DNA from: Verrucomicrobiia bacterium
GTDB lineage: Bacteria; Verrucomicrobiota; Verrucomicrobiia; Opitutales; Cerasicoccaceae
Assembly: GCA_030432235.1 (NCBI GenBank)
Contig: JAUIHT010000006.1
Span: forward strand, 186,001-250,000
DNA: 64,000 nt
Direction of reading: 5' to 3'
The position numbers and the translations under genes were made by a program. The first letter of the stretch is position 1; every line of letters begins with the position of its first letter. Positions 9,120-17,716 of the stretch are shown in pieces. The notes under the pieces were generated by a model, which saw nothing but the letters and a program-made list of their open reading frames with translations, did not search any database and had not been told where the DNA came from.

Positions 9120-10448
9120 TTATTTGGCGAGAGATAATTCAAAGACAGATACACCGAATGGAGGCAACGCAGCCATGATCTCCCCTTCCACGACACTGAA
9201 CTCGGGCGCGTCGCTGAGGACATCGTGCGCCACGAGCGTCATGTAGGGGATACCGCCAACCACGACCTCGACTGCCTCATCGGAGGAATTGACCAGAGTG
9301 ATGTAGCGCTTGCCTTTGTAGATGCGGTTGTCGAGAACAACCGACGGGTAAGTGAGTGGACCGTCCTTGGATGCCGGACCTGGAGGGGGAACCTCAACCG
9401 TGTCCGGACCGGAAAGGATATCCAATGTCAGGTCGTCCCGCTTCTCCCCGAAAAGGTACACCTGCCCGAGTCCGTCCTCGCCCATGACCAAGGGAGCCAG
9501 CTTCTTGTAGGCTTCGTAATACTGGGCGTGGGCTTCGAAATCCGGTCGCCGGCGGAGGGAAAATACCATGATGCCCTCGGCGCCATCGACCAGGCTCAGG
9601 ATAACATCGTGGCGCACCCAGGCATCAATCCACTGCAACGTATCCTCGGGAGGCTGAGTGAACATGCCGGGCAGCGACAGGACGATCAAATCGCGACCTA
9701 CCGCTTCCTCCGCCAAGGTTTCCTGCTGCATGGACCAGCGATTCCAGGCACGCTCGTTCCACTTGACGGCGTAATCCGTGTACATGCCTTTGCCGACGAT
9801 ATCGAGGTACTCTGAAGTTTTGGCCAGCGCCTTGGCATCGCGATGATTGGGCTCGTACATGTAAATGGGCCGCCCCTTGGGATCGTTTTCCCGGATGGCC
9901 TCGGTAGCCGCCTGCAGATAACCAAGCTCGTTCTTACGCCAATAGCGAAGCTCCTCGGGTATCAGATACCACCAGACGATGCGCTCATTGTTCGCCACCG
10001 CGCTGACCTGCTCCCCGATGGTTTTCTTTATCTCTTCCGGAGTGAACTCAAGCGGCTCCTTGCTGTGGAAATTCATGGGGATACCCACGGTGTAAATCAC
10101 CTTCATATCATGCTCTTCGGCGTCGCCCAGCAAACGGTCATCGAGCTCGTACGAGGGCCCGAGCACAGTAAAGCCGGCATCCTTGTATTCCTTGAGCAAC
10201 GCTTGGTATGTCTCCTCCGGGTATTTCTTCATCGACTCCTCTTCGGTGCCTCCTCCGACGGAGAAAAAGGTAAACATCAATTCCCGGCCTTCGGGATAGA
10301 TGGCGTCAGCGGGCAGACTTGCACCGAAGTCACCCTCTGCCTCGAAAAAGCCTTCCGGACTGACCTCACCGGCTGCGCCAAAAAGATTCGCCGTCAAAAG
10401 ACAAAAGCCAGCTATGCATGAATGTAGGCGTAGGATGTGTTTAATCAT
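9120..10448 (-). CDS. Putative secreted glycoside-hydrolase-like protein, copy 2
   Basis: 442 residues with an N-terminal signal peptide (about 1-26, LLTANLFGAAG). It shares the domain plan and the motifs WWYLIPEELRYW, AATEAIREND and MYEPNHRD with its neighbour at 7846-9111, and ends in a small beta-rich domain (LDNRIYKGKRYITLVNSSDEA-like) typical of the all-beta C-terminal domain of glycosidases. The conserved PEE motif after WWYL is a candidate acid/base site. The stop lies 8 bases before the start of copy 1, and its start is 24 bases downstream of the LamG gene's stop, so all three are probably one transcript. I do not recognise the family, and the function is inferred only from fold-like features and context. 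Confidence 0.65.
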   Translation of the reverse strand: MIKHILRLHSCIAGFCLLTANLFGAAGEVSPEGFFEAEGDFGASLPADAIYPEGRELMFTFFSVGGGTEEESMKKYPEETYQALLKEYKDAGFTVLGPSYELDDRLLGDAEEHDMKVIYTVGIPMNFHSKEPLEFTPEEIKKTIGEQVSAVANNERIVWWYLIPEELRYWRKNELGYLQAATEAIRENDPKGRPIYMYEPNHRDAKALAKTSEYLDIVGKGMYTDYAVKWNERAWNRWSMQQETLAEEAVGRDLIVLSLPGMFTQPPEDTLQWIDAWVRHDVILSLVDGAEGIMVFSLRRRPDFEAHAQYYEAYKKLAPLVMGEDGLGQVYLFGEKRDDLTLDILSGPDTVEVPPPGPASKDGPLTYPSVVLDNRIYKGKRYITLVNSSDEAVEVVVGGIPYMTLVAHDVLSDAPEFSVVEGEIMAALPPFGVSVFELSLAK

Positions 10449-10472
10449 AGTCAGATCAGTCAGTGAGCGTTG

Positions 10473-11261
10473 TTATTTGGATTCGAAATTGTAGGCGACC
10501 GAAGAGAGGCGAAAATGGTCATACACACCCGGAGTCGGCCCATAATTGCTGCCCAAACGGTTACCAACCCGCAGGTTCCCTGAGTAAGGGGCGATAGGAC
10601 CAAAACTCTCCATATCCATGGAAGCGACTTCCTCGCCGTTGCGATAAACCGTCAGTAGGCCCTCATCACTATCGTAACTCAAAGCGAGGTGATACCACTG
10701 GCCCGGCTCCCAGGTCAGCGGTCCTGATACCGCAATCAGATTATTGTGACCGTTGCCGACGGATGCGCGCAGGGCCTGATCTCCCCCGACCAAAATCAGG
10801 CTGAACCCGGTCTTGGAACTGTACTGGCAATCCATCAGGTAGGAGTAGCCTTTGTCACCGCCCGGCGTTGCACTCAATGGTTGATACCAGACCTCGGCGG
10901 TCAAGTCTCCGGCCAAGCTATCCTCCACGTCCTTTTTGGTCAATTGCACATAGCCATAGCGCGCCAGGTCCATGCCTTCATCGGGAGCTTTCACTGCAAA
11001 ACCTTTCCCGAACTTCCCCTTCACGCCGGTCTCGACACCGTCCCTGGCATAAACAGCCTGAGGTAAGCCATTCTTGGCAGTCTCGTTAGGGGTGGTATTG
11101 GCATAAGCCCGATCCTCAAAGGTATAGAGCACGATAGTAGTCTTATCCCTGCCATCCGTCTCGGCCTGCCAGTCAGCCGTCGTTGTTTTGGCAAAAGCCA
11201 TGGAACCTACCGACAGGGCCAATAGTAGCAATGAAAAGGACTTCGGGCGTATATCGTGCAT
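10473..11261 (-). CDS. Secreted LamG-domain protein without sorting tail
   Basis: 262 residues from ATG 11261; the TTG two codons upstream is less likely. A signal peptide (about 1-24, LLLLALSVGSMAFA) precedes one LamG/concanavalin-A-like domain (about 35-260) containing AEVWYQP, WYHLALSYDSD and GNLRVGNRLGS. It aligns with the LamG protein at 6714-7583 through the GNRLGS and PGVYDHFRLSSVAY stretch, but stops right after it, so it has no PEP-CTERM tail and is probably released or periplasmic. It is the first gene of a three-gene unit with the two glycosidase-like paralogues, under the promoter element at 11296-11324. The likely role is glycan binding. Confidence 0.7.
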   Translation of the reverse strand: MHDIRPKSFSLLLLALSVGSMAFAKTTTADWQAETDGRDKTTIVLYTFEDRAYANTTPNETAKNGLPQAVYARDGVETGVKGKFGKGFAVKAPDEGMDLARYGYVQLTKKDVEDSLAGDLTAEVWYQPLSATPGGDKGYSYLMDCQYSSKTGFSLILVGGDQALRASVGNGHNNLIAVSGPLTWEPGQWYHLALSYDSDEGLLTVYRNGEEVASMDMESFGPIAPYSGNLRVGNRLGSNYGPTPGVYDHFRLSSVAYNFESK

Positions 11262-11295
11262 AGCCAACTACTGATGAGAGTGAGAATCTGCCCAT

Positions 11296-11324
11296 TTATG
11301 TATACCTATTCATTTTGGAGTCAA
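11296..11324 (-). promoter_or_regulatory. Conserved 29-base promoter/operator element, copy 2
   Basis: Read on the minus strand it starts TTGACT and ends GGTATACATAA. It is 24/29 identical to the element at 7636-7664. It lies 35 bases before the start of the LamG gene at 10473-11261. Confidence 0.5.
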
Positions 11325-11496
11325 GAGCTTTTTCATTTGGCAGAAAAAACCGATTAGACAGCCCCCTTGTACGCCAACCTGAGGTATCTATAGGCGCTCA
11401 GTCTCTGGTAGGAAACAAACCGCTACTTCACATTTGAACCTAATCCTGGTCGGGCAAAAGCGATCGCAATACGAATCGAGGATGCTGGCTAATAGA

Positions 11497-12855
11497 TCAT
11501 TCTTTTGTGGCGCTGTATTTCTCCTCCATTGCCTTGTTCCACCACCAAAGGGGTTCCATTGCCTGTGCCTCCCATTCTATCATGAAGTCCCGGTAATCAT
11601 CGGTTACAGAAGGGTCTGATTTAGACAGATCGACTTTTTCGCCAGGGTCATCCGCTAAATCGAACACGGCCTCGTGGCCTTCCCAATTGCTGTATTTTAC
11701 GTTATTGTGGATCATCCCCTTTCGCCCGTTGGGGCCTAAGATACGCCAATACAAGGTTTCGTGCGGGTTGCCCTCACTGCCATCCATCACATAAGGCAGC
11801 AAGCTAACGCCTTCCAGGCTATCTCCCGGTGCCGGCCCCGAGCCAGCGAGGGCAAGAAATGTTGGCAGCAAATCAAATGATGAAGTCACCCCCTCGAAAA
11901 CCTGACCGCCTTTGATATGCGCCGGCCAGTTGACAACCATGGGAACCCGGACCCCTCCCTCGAAGATCGTACCCTTATGTCCACGGAGCGGGGTGTTGTC
12001 GGATGAGTTTGCACGCCCGGCACCGCCATTATCGTTCAGGAAAACGATAAATGTGTTTTCCAGTTCGCCATTTTCACGAAGCAAATCGATGATTTTTCCG
12101 ATGTTTCGGTCCATCGCGTAGGTCATCGCAGCATTGATTTTACGCTCCTCGCTTTCGTACTGGATGTGATCAATGGTCTGAAGGTCTTCCTCTTTCGCAT
12201 GCAAAGGAGTGTGCGGCGCCGTAAAAGAGAGGTACATAAAGAATGGTTCCTCGCCCTGCCTTTCAAAGTGCTCCTCCAAATATTCGACCGCCTTGTCGCC
12301 AAACATATCCGTCACATAAAGATCTTCCGGCTCGGATATCACCTGACCGTCTTCGACAAGCGCCTTGCCGTAAGAGGGTTTTTCCATCCTGAAGTAACTC
12401 CGTGCTCCTTCGAGTACTCCAAAGAAATGATCAAAACCTCGATTTTGCGGTTGATAAGGTTCGGAGACACCCAGGTGCCATTTACCGATCATGTAAGTCT
12501 TATAGCCAAGGGAGCTCAGGTATTCCGGCATCAGTTTTTCCGTCAGAGGCAACCCCAGTGGATGCGGATTGGGCAGATTGTTTTCATGTCCAAAATACTG
12601 CTGGTAATGGCCGGTCAGCATCCCCGCCCGCGAAGGACTGCAAACCGGACCGGTCACATAAGCGCGCGTAAACCGAACGCCTTCTTCGGCCAGCTTATCA
12701 AGATTCGGCGTAGGGTGAGTCTCGCTGCCCTGAAACCCAAAGTCTGCATATCCGGCATCATCGGAAAACAGCAGCAGAATATTCGGTTTGGCAGCCATCA
12801 GGCTGCTCACCGACGCTAACAGCAAAAAACAAAATATTGGGATACGCACATTCAT
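11497..12855 (-). CDS. Secreted sulfatase, formylglycine type (family S1)
   Basis: 452 residues with a signal peptide (1-21). The alkaline-phosphatase-like core starts with KPNILLLFSDDAGYADFG, where Asp32 and Asp33 would bind calcium. The sulfatase signature C-x-P-S-R-A-G is present (Cys72, CSPSRAGML); this Cys is converted to formylglycine by a maturation enzyme, none of which is visible here. Further typical motifs are GKWHLG, the GVLEGARSY region and LNDNGG. The length is normal for the family. It would remove sulfate esters from a polysaccharide outside the cytoplasm. The exact subfamily and sulfate position cannot be told. It lies 77 bases downstream of the FAD oxidoreductase gene in the same direction. 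Confidence 0.9.
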   Translation of the reverse strand: MNVRIPIFCFLLLASVSSLMAAKPNILLLFSDDAGYADFGFQGSETHPTPNLDKLAEEGVRFTRAYVTGPVCSPSRAGMLTGHYQQYFGHENNLPNPHPLGLPLTEKLMPEYLSSLGYKTYMIGKWHLGVSEPYQPQNRGFDHFFGVLEGARSYFRMEKPSYGKALVEDGQVISEPEDLYVTDMFGDKAVEYLEEHFERQGEEPFFMYLSFTAPHTPLHAKEEDLQTIDHIQYESEERKINAAMTYAMDRNIGKIIDLLRENGELENTFIVFLNDNGGAGRANSSDNTPLRGHKGTIFEGGVRVPMVVNWPAHIKGGQVFEGVTSSFDLLPTFLALAGSGPAPGDSLEGVSLLPYVMDGSEGNPHETLYWRILGPNGRKGMIHNNVKYSNWEGHEAVFDLADDPGEKVDLSKSDPSVTDDYRDFMIEWEAQAMEPLWWWNKAMEEKYSATKE

Positions 12856-12932
12856 TGGTCTACTTTTTTAAGCTTATGATAAACTTATATATTCAATTTC
12901 GGCTTCGGATTAGTTTCTAACAAAGGATGTAA

Positions 12933-14837
12933 TCAGGCACCGTATAGGGACTCACGACCGACCTGCTCGGTTTCCATCTGCGGGGCCTCAAGATCGGTCG
13001 TTGATAGATTGCTCACCACTGACGACCAGGTTTGCCGAATAAGGCGTTTGGATGGGTTAGGCACCTCTGACAGAGCTTCCAAGCTGTATAGTGTAGCGCT
13101 GCTCGCTCCCCAAGTCTGCTCCGGAATAAAGCGGAGGTTGCGCGCCTTACAGTCGAGTGAAAGCTCCACCCTGCGCTGATAGTTATTCGACTCGCGAAAA
13201 ACGGTTTCCCACACACCGTTGTCTTTCTTCACCTCGATTCGAAAGGCCTTTACCATCGTGAAAGGTACGCCACTGGGGACCCCTTTGAGCGGGTAGCGAC
13301 AAGGCATCTTCTTTGCGTTGTTCAGATTGCTATCGAAAATCAAACGAAGGCCACCGATGTGTTCTGTGTTCGACCAAGCCAAGTCGATACTATCGCCGCA
13401 GTGTCCTTCCCAGGCGTTTCGCTCATTGCCATTTGGCCTCGTCCAGCCATTACGCAGCACTTCGTGGCTGTATTGGGCGCGAGCTGTAAGCGGATTCGCT
13501 TGGCAGGTCAGCCCGGGCAACCAGCAATCGTCTTGCTGGAGGTGATTTTGAAGCGTTGTTATGTGCTGCGGAAAAAGATTCTTCGGAAGACAATTGAGCG
13601 ATGTGCAGAGAGCGGCTGCCGTGCCCGCGGCCTGGCCAATCAACGAGGTCGTACCCATCACACGGGTAGAGGAAAGCGCCGCATGGGTGACCGATATGTT
13701 GCGCCCGGCAAACATAAGGTTGTCGATATCCACCGAATACAAACTGCGATAAGGGATTCCATAAGGTGAAGGCGCTGGATGGAAGATGGTCGGGCTTCCC
13801 GGGTAGGCGAGCCCGGCAGGATGGTGATCGTCCATTGTCCAGCCGCCATAGGCAATAATGTCATCAAATTGTCCCCCGCTGCGTATGTCGTTTTGGGTCA
13901 TGATGTGCGGGCCTTGATAACGGCGGTTCTCTCGCTTCCCCGGCAAGGAGCCGACCCATTCAATGGCCCAATTCTGGGTGCGATCCCGCATTTTCTTCGG
14001 GCCCTTGTTTTTCATGTAATCCCATATACCATAGGTGATGCGCATGAGCTCATGGCGAATGGCTTCGGCGTCGCTGATGGTATTTTGCAAACCACCAATT
14101 TCCAGCCACCAGAAGTTTTGTCCAAGACCGCTTTCACCGATACGGTTTCTTATCTCCTTCTCCGTATCGAAGACGTAAGCCCAGTCGGGCGGTATATACG
14201 AACAGGCTTCACTGGTCTCGCGTAATTGCAGCAGCAGACTGTTTCCCATCGTCTTGCGATCTGCACGCCAGGGTTGGATATCTTCATCGAACTCCTCGCG
14301 GCTTTCACGCCCCCAGCGAAAACTCGCGCCCGTCAACGGTGCGAGTATGGAGTCACCCGAACAATCGATAAAGATTTTTGCGAAGACCGTATGGTAACTC
14401 TGGGAGGTCAGTTGCCAGCAGCGAATGGATTCAATTTTGCCATTATGGCAGTTTGCATCCAAGCAGCTCGTGTTGAGCATCAGAGTCAGGTTTTCACAGA
14501 AGGCAACCTTCTCATATAATACGGAATCCCAAACAGAGTAGTTGCCATCAGGATTACGATAGCAGTTTTCCAATTGGATTTCTTCGAGAATGCCTGTCTC
14601 CTTGACATTTCGCCCGTGCGCACCGCATATCCACATTCTCACTTCGGAAGACGCGTTGCCACCGAGCACCGGTCGATCTTGAATTAAGGCGGTTTTCGCG
14701 CCTCGTCGTGCCGACGCAATCGCAGCGCACATACCCGCCATGCCGCCACCGATCACACAAACATCATATTCGTGCGTATAATGATCCAGTTGCCTTTGGG
14801 CACCGTTGAGAACGTTTTGCGTTGCTTTAACTTTCAT
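12933..14837 (-). CDS. FAD-dependent oxidoreductase with C-terminal beta domain
   Basis: 634 residues. A Rossmann FAD-binding motif, VCVIGGGMAGMCAAIASARRG (core GGGMAG, residues 30-35), is followed by VLGGNASSEVRMWICGAHG, a hallmark of the FAD-dependent oxidoreductase group (PF12831-like) common in polysaccharide clusters of Verrucomicrobia and Planctomycetes. A second nucleotide-site segment (NLMFAGRNIS, GQAAGTAAAL) lies around 375-415. The last ~190 residues look like a discoidin-like beta-sandwich. There is no signal peptide, so it is probably cytoplasmic. The substrate is unknown; oxidation of a sugar or modified sugar is the usual guess. It sits between a beta-helix gene and a sulfatase gene with short gaps, so it is probably in the same operon. 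Confidence 0.75.
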   Translation of the reverse strand: MKVKATQNVLNGAQRQLDHYTHEYDVCVIGGGMAGMCAAIASARRGAKTALIQDRPVLGGNASSEVRMWICGAHGRNVKETGILEEIQLENCYRNPDGNYSVWDSVLYEKVAFCENLTLMLNTSCLDANCHNGKIESIRCWQLTSQSYHTVFAKIFIDCSGDSILAPLTGASFRWGRESREEFDEDIQPWRADRKTMGNSLLLQLRETSEACSYIPPDWAYVFDTEKEIRNRIGESGLGQNFWWLEIGGLQNTISDAEAIRHELMRITYGIWDYMKNKGPKKMRDRTQNWAIEWVGSLPGKRENRRYQGPHIMTQNDIRSGGQFDDIIAYGGWTMDDHHPAGLAYPGSPTIFHPAPSPYGIPYRSLYSVDIDNLMFAGRNISVTHAALSSTRVMGTTSLIGQAAGTAAALCTSLNCLPKNLFPQHITTLQNHLQQDDCWLPGLTCQANPLTARAQYSHEVLRNGWTRPNGNERNAWEGHCGDSIDLAWSNTEHIGGLRLIFDSNLNNAKKMPCRYPLKGVPSGVPFTMVKAFRIEVKKDNGVWETVFRESNNYQRRVELSLDCKARNLRFIPEQTWGASSATLYSLEALSEVPNPSKRLIRQTWSSVVSNLSTTDLEAPQMETEQVGRESLYGA

Positions 14838-14896
14838 GTAATAAGTGTGTCGATTTTCTTCTGTTGTTCAGAACGGCGGGTCAGCCCATTAGGCGG

Positions 14897-17692
14897 TCAG
14901 GGAATTTGATTATTTTCCAAGGTAGCCGCCGTATTGGTACCAGCGGGAACTTCCAGCGCGGCTGCGGTGGACAAACCGGAATCGAGCAGGTCATTGCCAC
15001 TGACCACCGCACCGTAGGTATGCTGGAGAACGATTCCCCGGTTTGTCACTCCGGGCAACAACGCGGGGCTGCGAACCAGGCCGATGGTGTTCCCCTCCAC
15101 TCGGCTATTCGCGGCGTTGCTCAAAAGGATGGCTTCGTTCTCCCAGGATTCGATCAGGTTGTCCCTGATAACCACCCGTTCATGAGGAATATATTCGGAA
15201 ACCAGATGTCCCCATATGTCAGTCGGATCGGGTTTCCAGAATTCCAGATGGATGTTGGCCATATCTCGCGCGGTCTCGTCGTAACCACAGTCACTCAATA
15301 CGTTTTCCGCGACCAGCACGTTGTAATTGTAGGGACTATTTCTCCAGTAGTTCGCCTCATTGATCATCGCGATGGCCGACGATGAAACCGCCTCGAAGCG
15401 ATTGCCCACCAGTGAGCCGTTGGCCGACCGTACGGCGCACCCGTACCGCCTGATCGCTGCGAAACGATTATCGCGGATCATGAACGATGCGTTACGCTCG
15501 GAGATGCTGAAAAGCTGATCGTTCAAGTGCTTGGTCTCGTCGCTGGTATAGCCCGTCTCCAGCGTCCCGGTTAGCGATGGGGTGAAGTTCAGCTCATAGT
15601 ATTCCACCGAGCCGGAGGCGGGATATCTCGACGGTTCCGCGGTCAGCGTATAAACAGTGCTTTCCACCTCTCCATCCAATGCATGGAAAATGCGGAAGCG
15701 ATCCCCGTTAGCCAGATACATGTCATTGGGCCAGATCCGTAAACTTGTTGAGGAAAGCACCTCCTTGGCGATCAGTCCTTTGCTATACAAAGCCACCGCG
15801 TCGTCTCCGATCGCTTCGAAGTCACAACCCTCGATCCAGGGGCCGACCGCGCCGGAGAAGCAATGCACACCATCCGCATTGCCCGCCAGCCATCGTCCCG
15901 CCTTGGGCACAAGGCTGCAGTTCAGCACCTTGCCGCCCGGGGACTCGTGGAACTGAAAATGCCCAGCCGGAGCCGCATACACCGTCAAGCCCTCGAACGC
16001 CACGTCGTCGGACCGGTAAGCGGAAGAAATCGAGCCAACGGGCGAGGTAGACGACCCTGTACGCGCAAAAATAACCACCGGGTCGCCCACTGCCAGTTGC
16101 GACGCCACTTGGGTATAGCTTGGGTAAGTAAGCGTGACCTGATACTGGCCACTGCCCAGGGGGACCACCGAGTCCTTGTCCAACGACCAGACAATATTGG
16201 TATCCGCTTTCAATCTCCCCTGAACCGCCTCAGCACGGCTCTGCCAATTGGGGTCCAACACGCACGCGAAACTCCAGTGTTGCTTCATGATATCGCTATC
16301 CAGTGCCGGATATCCGTTCGCCTGATCCAAAATCAAACTGGTGAGATTGCCGACCTGCGAATGGCTGACCACTGTCCCCACAAACTGCGGCACGGGATCG
16401 TAATCCAAAGTGAATCCTCGGACAGCAATCCTCTGGCTGTTCGAGATTTTGATGAAACCGGGAATGACGTGTCCGCCGTATACCGCAGCCGGTTGAATCT
16501 TCACGGTGGCCTCTTGCCCATCTAGGATGACATCTTGTTTTCCCGTGATCCTGATTGGATAAACGTCGGATACCGAAGACGGCGTATAGACATAGGTGCC
16601 GGGTGAAAAGACGATCTTGATTGGGCCTGTGGCATTAGCGATGTAGTTGTTAACTGTACTCGCCCAGCCCGCTGTGGGACCAACCGTTTGCTGGTTCGTC
16701 GGCTCTCCCAGTTGATAGCGAAAAATGGAAGACCATGAACTGGTCGTACCGTCTGCTCCCAGCGCCCGTACGCGCCAGAAGCGCGTGGCTGGATACAATG
16801 CGGCCAGAGGAACGTAACGAGTCAGCTCGACCATGTCCTGGTCCACGACGATGGCAAAAGTCTCGCTGTTGGAAACCTGTATTTCATAGAGCGAGGCTCC
16901 CGTGACAGACGACCAGGTGAAGGTGCGAAAGCGTTCATAACCGGTGACATTGTCTGCCGGGCTTATCAGCGTCGGCGCCGACAGCGCGGGAGTACCAACC
17001 GTGTAACTCAGAAAAGGTGGCGAACCAGAGTCATCTGAATAAAAACGGACACCCGGATCATTGGTCCCGCCTGTCGAAGTGATGATAAAAGTAACGATGT
17101 TTCCGGCGGCGGCTGTCTGGCCTGTTCCGTAATAATTACCGAGCTTGCCGGTCGCCCAGTTGAGATAATGGTCAAACTCACCGCTGATGCTAACCTGTTG
17201 GTTGGCGCCAATGGAGCTTGTGTCCATAGTGAACGAACCGAGCAGAACCGTGCCATCCGGGTTCACGCCTGCGGGGCTGTCCGTGTCGTTATTCGGGGCG
17301 TTGTTCCAGGTGATCGTGGATTCGTCCCATACGGCGTCTTCGTCCACGATACCGTAAACATTGAAAGTCACGTCTCCGGCCGCCGGCCCGATCAAGGGAG
17401 AGGAATATGTGGTCAGGGTCAGCGACGATGCGGAAAACCAGGTCTGCGAGGTGGCGAGCCCCGACAGGTCAACCTGCAGGTAAGCCTTGCGGTTGTAGGA
17501 TATGCCGCGAGCGGCGACCTCAAGAGTGGAGCCGCTTCCAAAATTGGTGTTGGCGTTGACGCCATCTTTCACGAAGGCAGCCTGTAAGACGGACAAGGTA
17601 CTCGCATGGGAAAGGCTGAAGGCGCCAACAAAAGAGGCAAGAAAAGCCAGTTTTGCCAGCCCGGAGATACAGCTATGTGGGGTATTGTTCAT
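14897..17692 (-). CDS. Secreted DNRLRE plus right-handed beta-helix protein
   Basis: 931 residues. A signal peptide (about 1-30) is followed by a DNRLRE-type beta-sandwich (31-235, with EVAARGISYNRKAYLQVDL and WDESTITWNNAP). A fibronectin-III-like linker domain comes next (about 240-330), then a parallel beta-helix (about 340-931) with many short repeats such as GCDFEAIGDDAVALYSKG and IRDNRFAAIRRYGCAVRS. Beta-helix folds of this kind carry pectate-lyase-like, polysaccharide-lyase or epimerase activity; I see no decisive catalytic triad. The N-terminal module is closely related to the stand-alone DNRLRE protein at 23398-24093 of the same cluster, so it probably anchors the enzyme to the same partner. 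It follows the sulfatase gene at 17717 by 24 bases. Confidence 0.72.
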   Translation of the reverse strand: MNNTPHSCISGLAKLAFLASFVGAFSLSHASTLSVLQAAFVKDGVNANTNFGSGSTLEVAARGISYNRKAYLQVDLSGLATSQTWFSASSLTLTTYSSPLIGPAAGDVTFNVYGIVDEDAVWDESTITWNNAPNNDTDSPAGVNPDGTVLLGSFTMDTSSIGANQQVSISGEFDHYLNWATGKLGNYYGTGQTAAAGNIVTFIITSTGGTNDPGVRFYSDDSGSPPFLSYTVGTPALSAPTLISPADNVTGYERFRTFTWSSVTGASLYEIQVSNSETFAIVVDQDMVELTRYVPLAALYPATRFWRVRALGADGTTSSWSSIFRYQLGEPTNQQTVGPTAGWASTVNNYIANATGPIKIVFSPGTYVYTPSSVSDVYPIRITGKQDVILDGQEATVKIQPAAVYGGHVIPGFIKISNSQRIAVRGFTLDYDPVPQFVGTVVSHSQVGNLTSLILDQANGYPALDSDIMKQHWSFACVLDPNWQSRAEAVQGRLKADTNIVWSLDKDSVVPLGSGQYQVTLTYPSYTQVASQLAVGDPVVIFARTGSSTSPVGSISSAYRSDDVAFEGLTVYAAPAGHFQFHESPGGKVLNCSLVPKAGRWLAGNADGVHCFSGAVGPWIEGCDFEAIGDDAVALYSKGLIAKEVLSSTSLRIWPNDMYLANGDRFRIFHALDGEVESTVYTLTAEPSRYPASGSVEYYELNFTPSLTGTLETGYTSDETKHLNDQLFSISERNASFMIRDNRFAAIRRYGCAVRSANGSLVGNRFEAVSSSAIAMINEANYWRNSPYNYNVLVAENVLSDCGYDETARDMANIHLEFWKPDPTDIWGHLVSEYIPHERVVIRDNLIESWENEAILLSNAANSRVEGNTIGLVRSPALLPGVTNRGIVLQHTYGAVVSGNDLLDSGLSTAAALEVPAGTNTAATLENNQIP

Positions 17693-17716
17693 AGGGGCTT
17701 TGGGTTGAGTTTTTAT

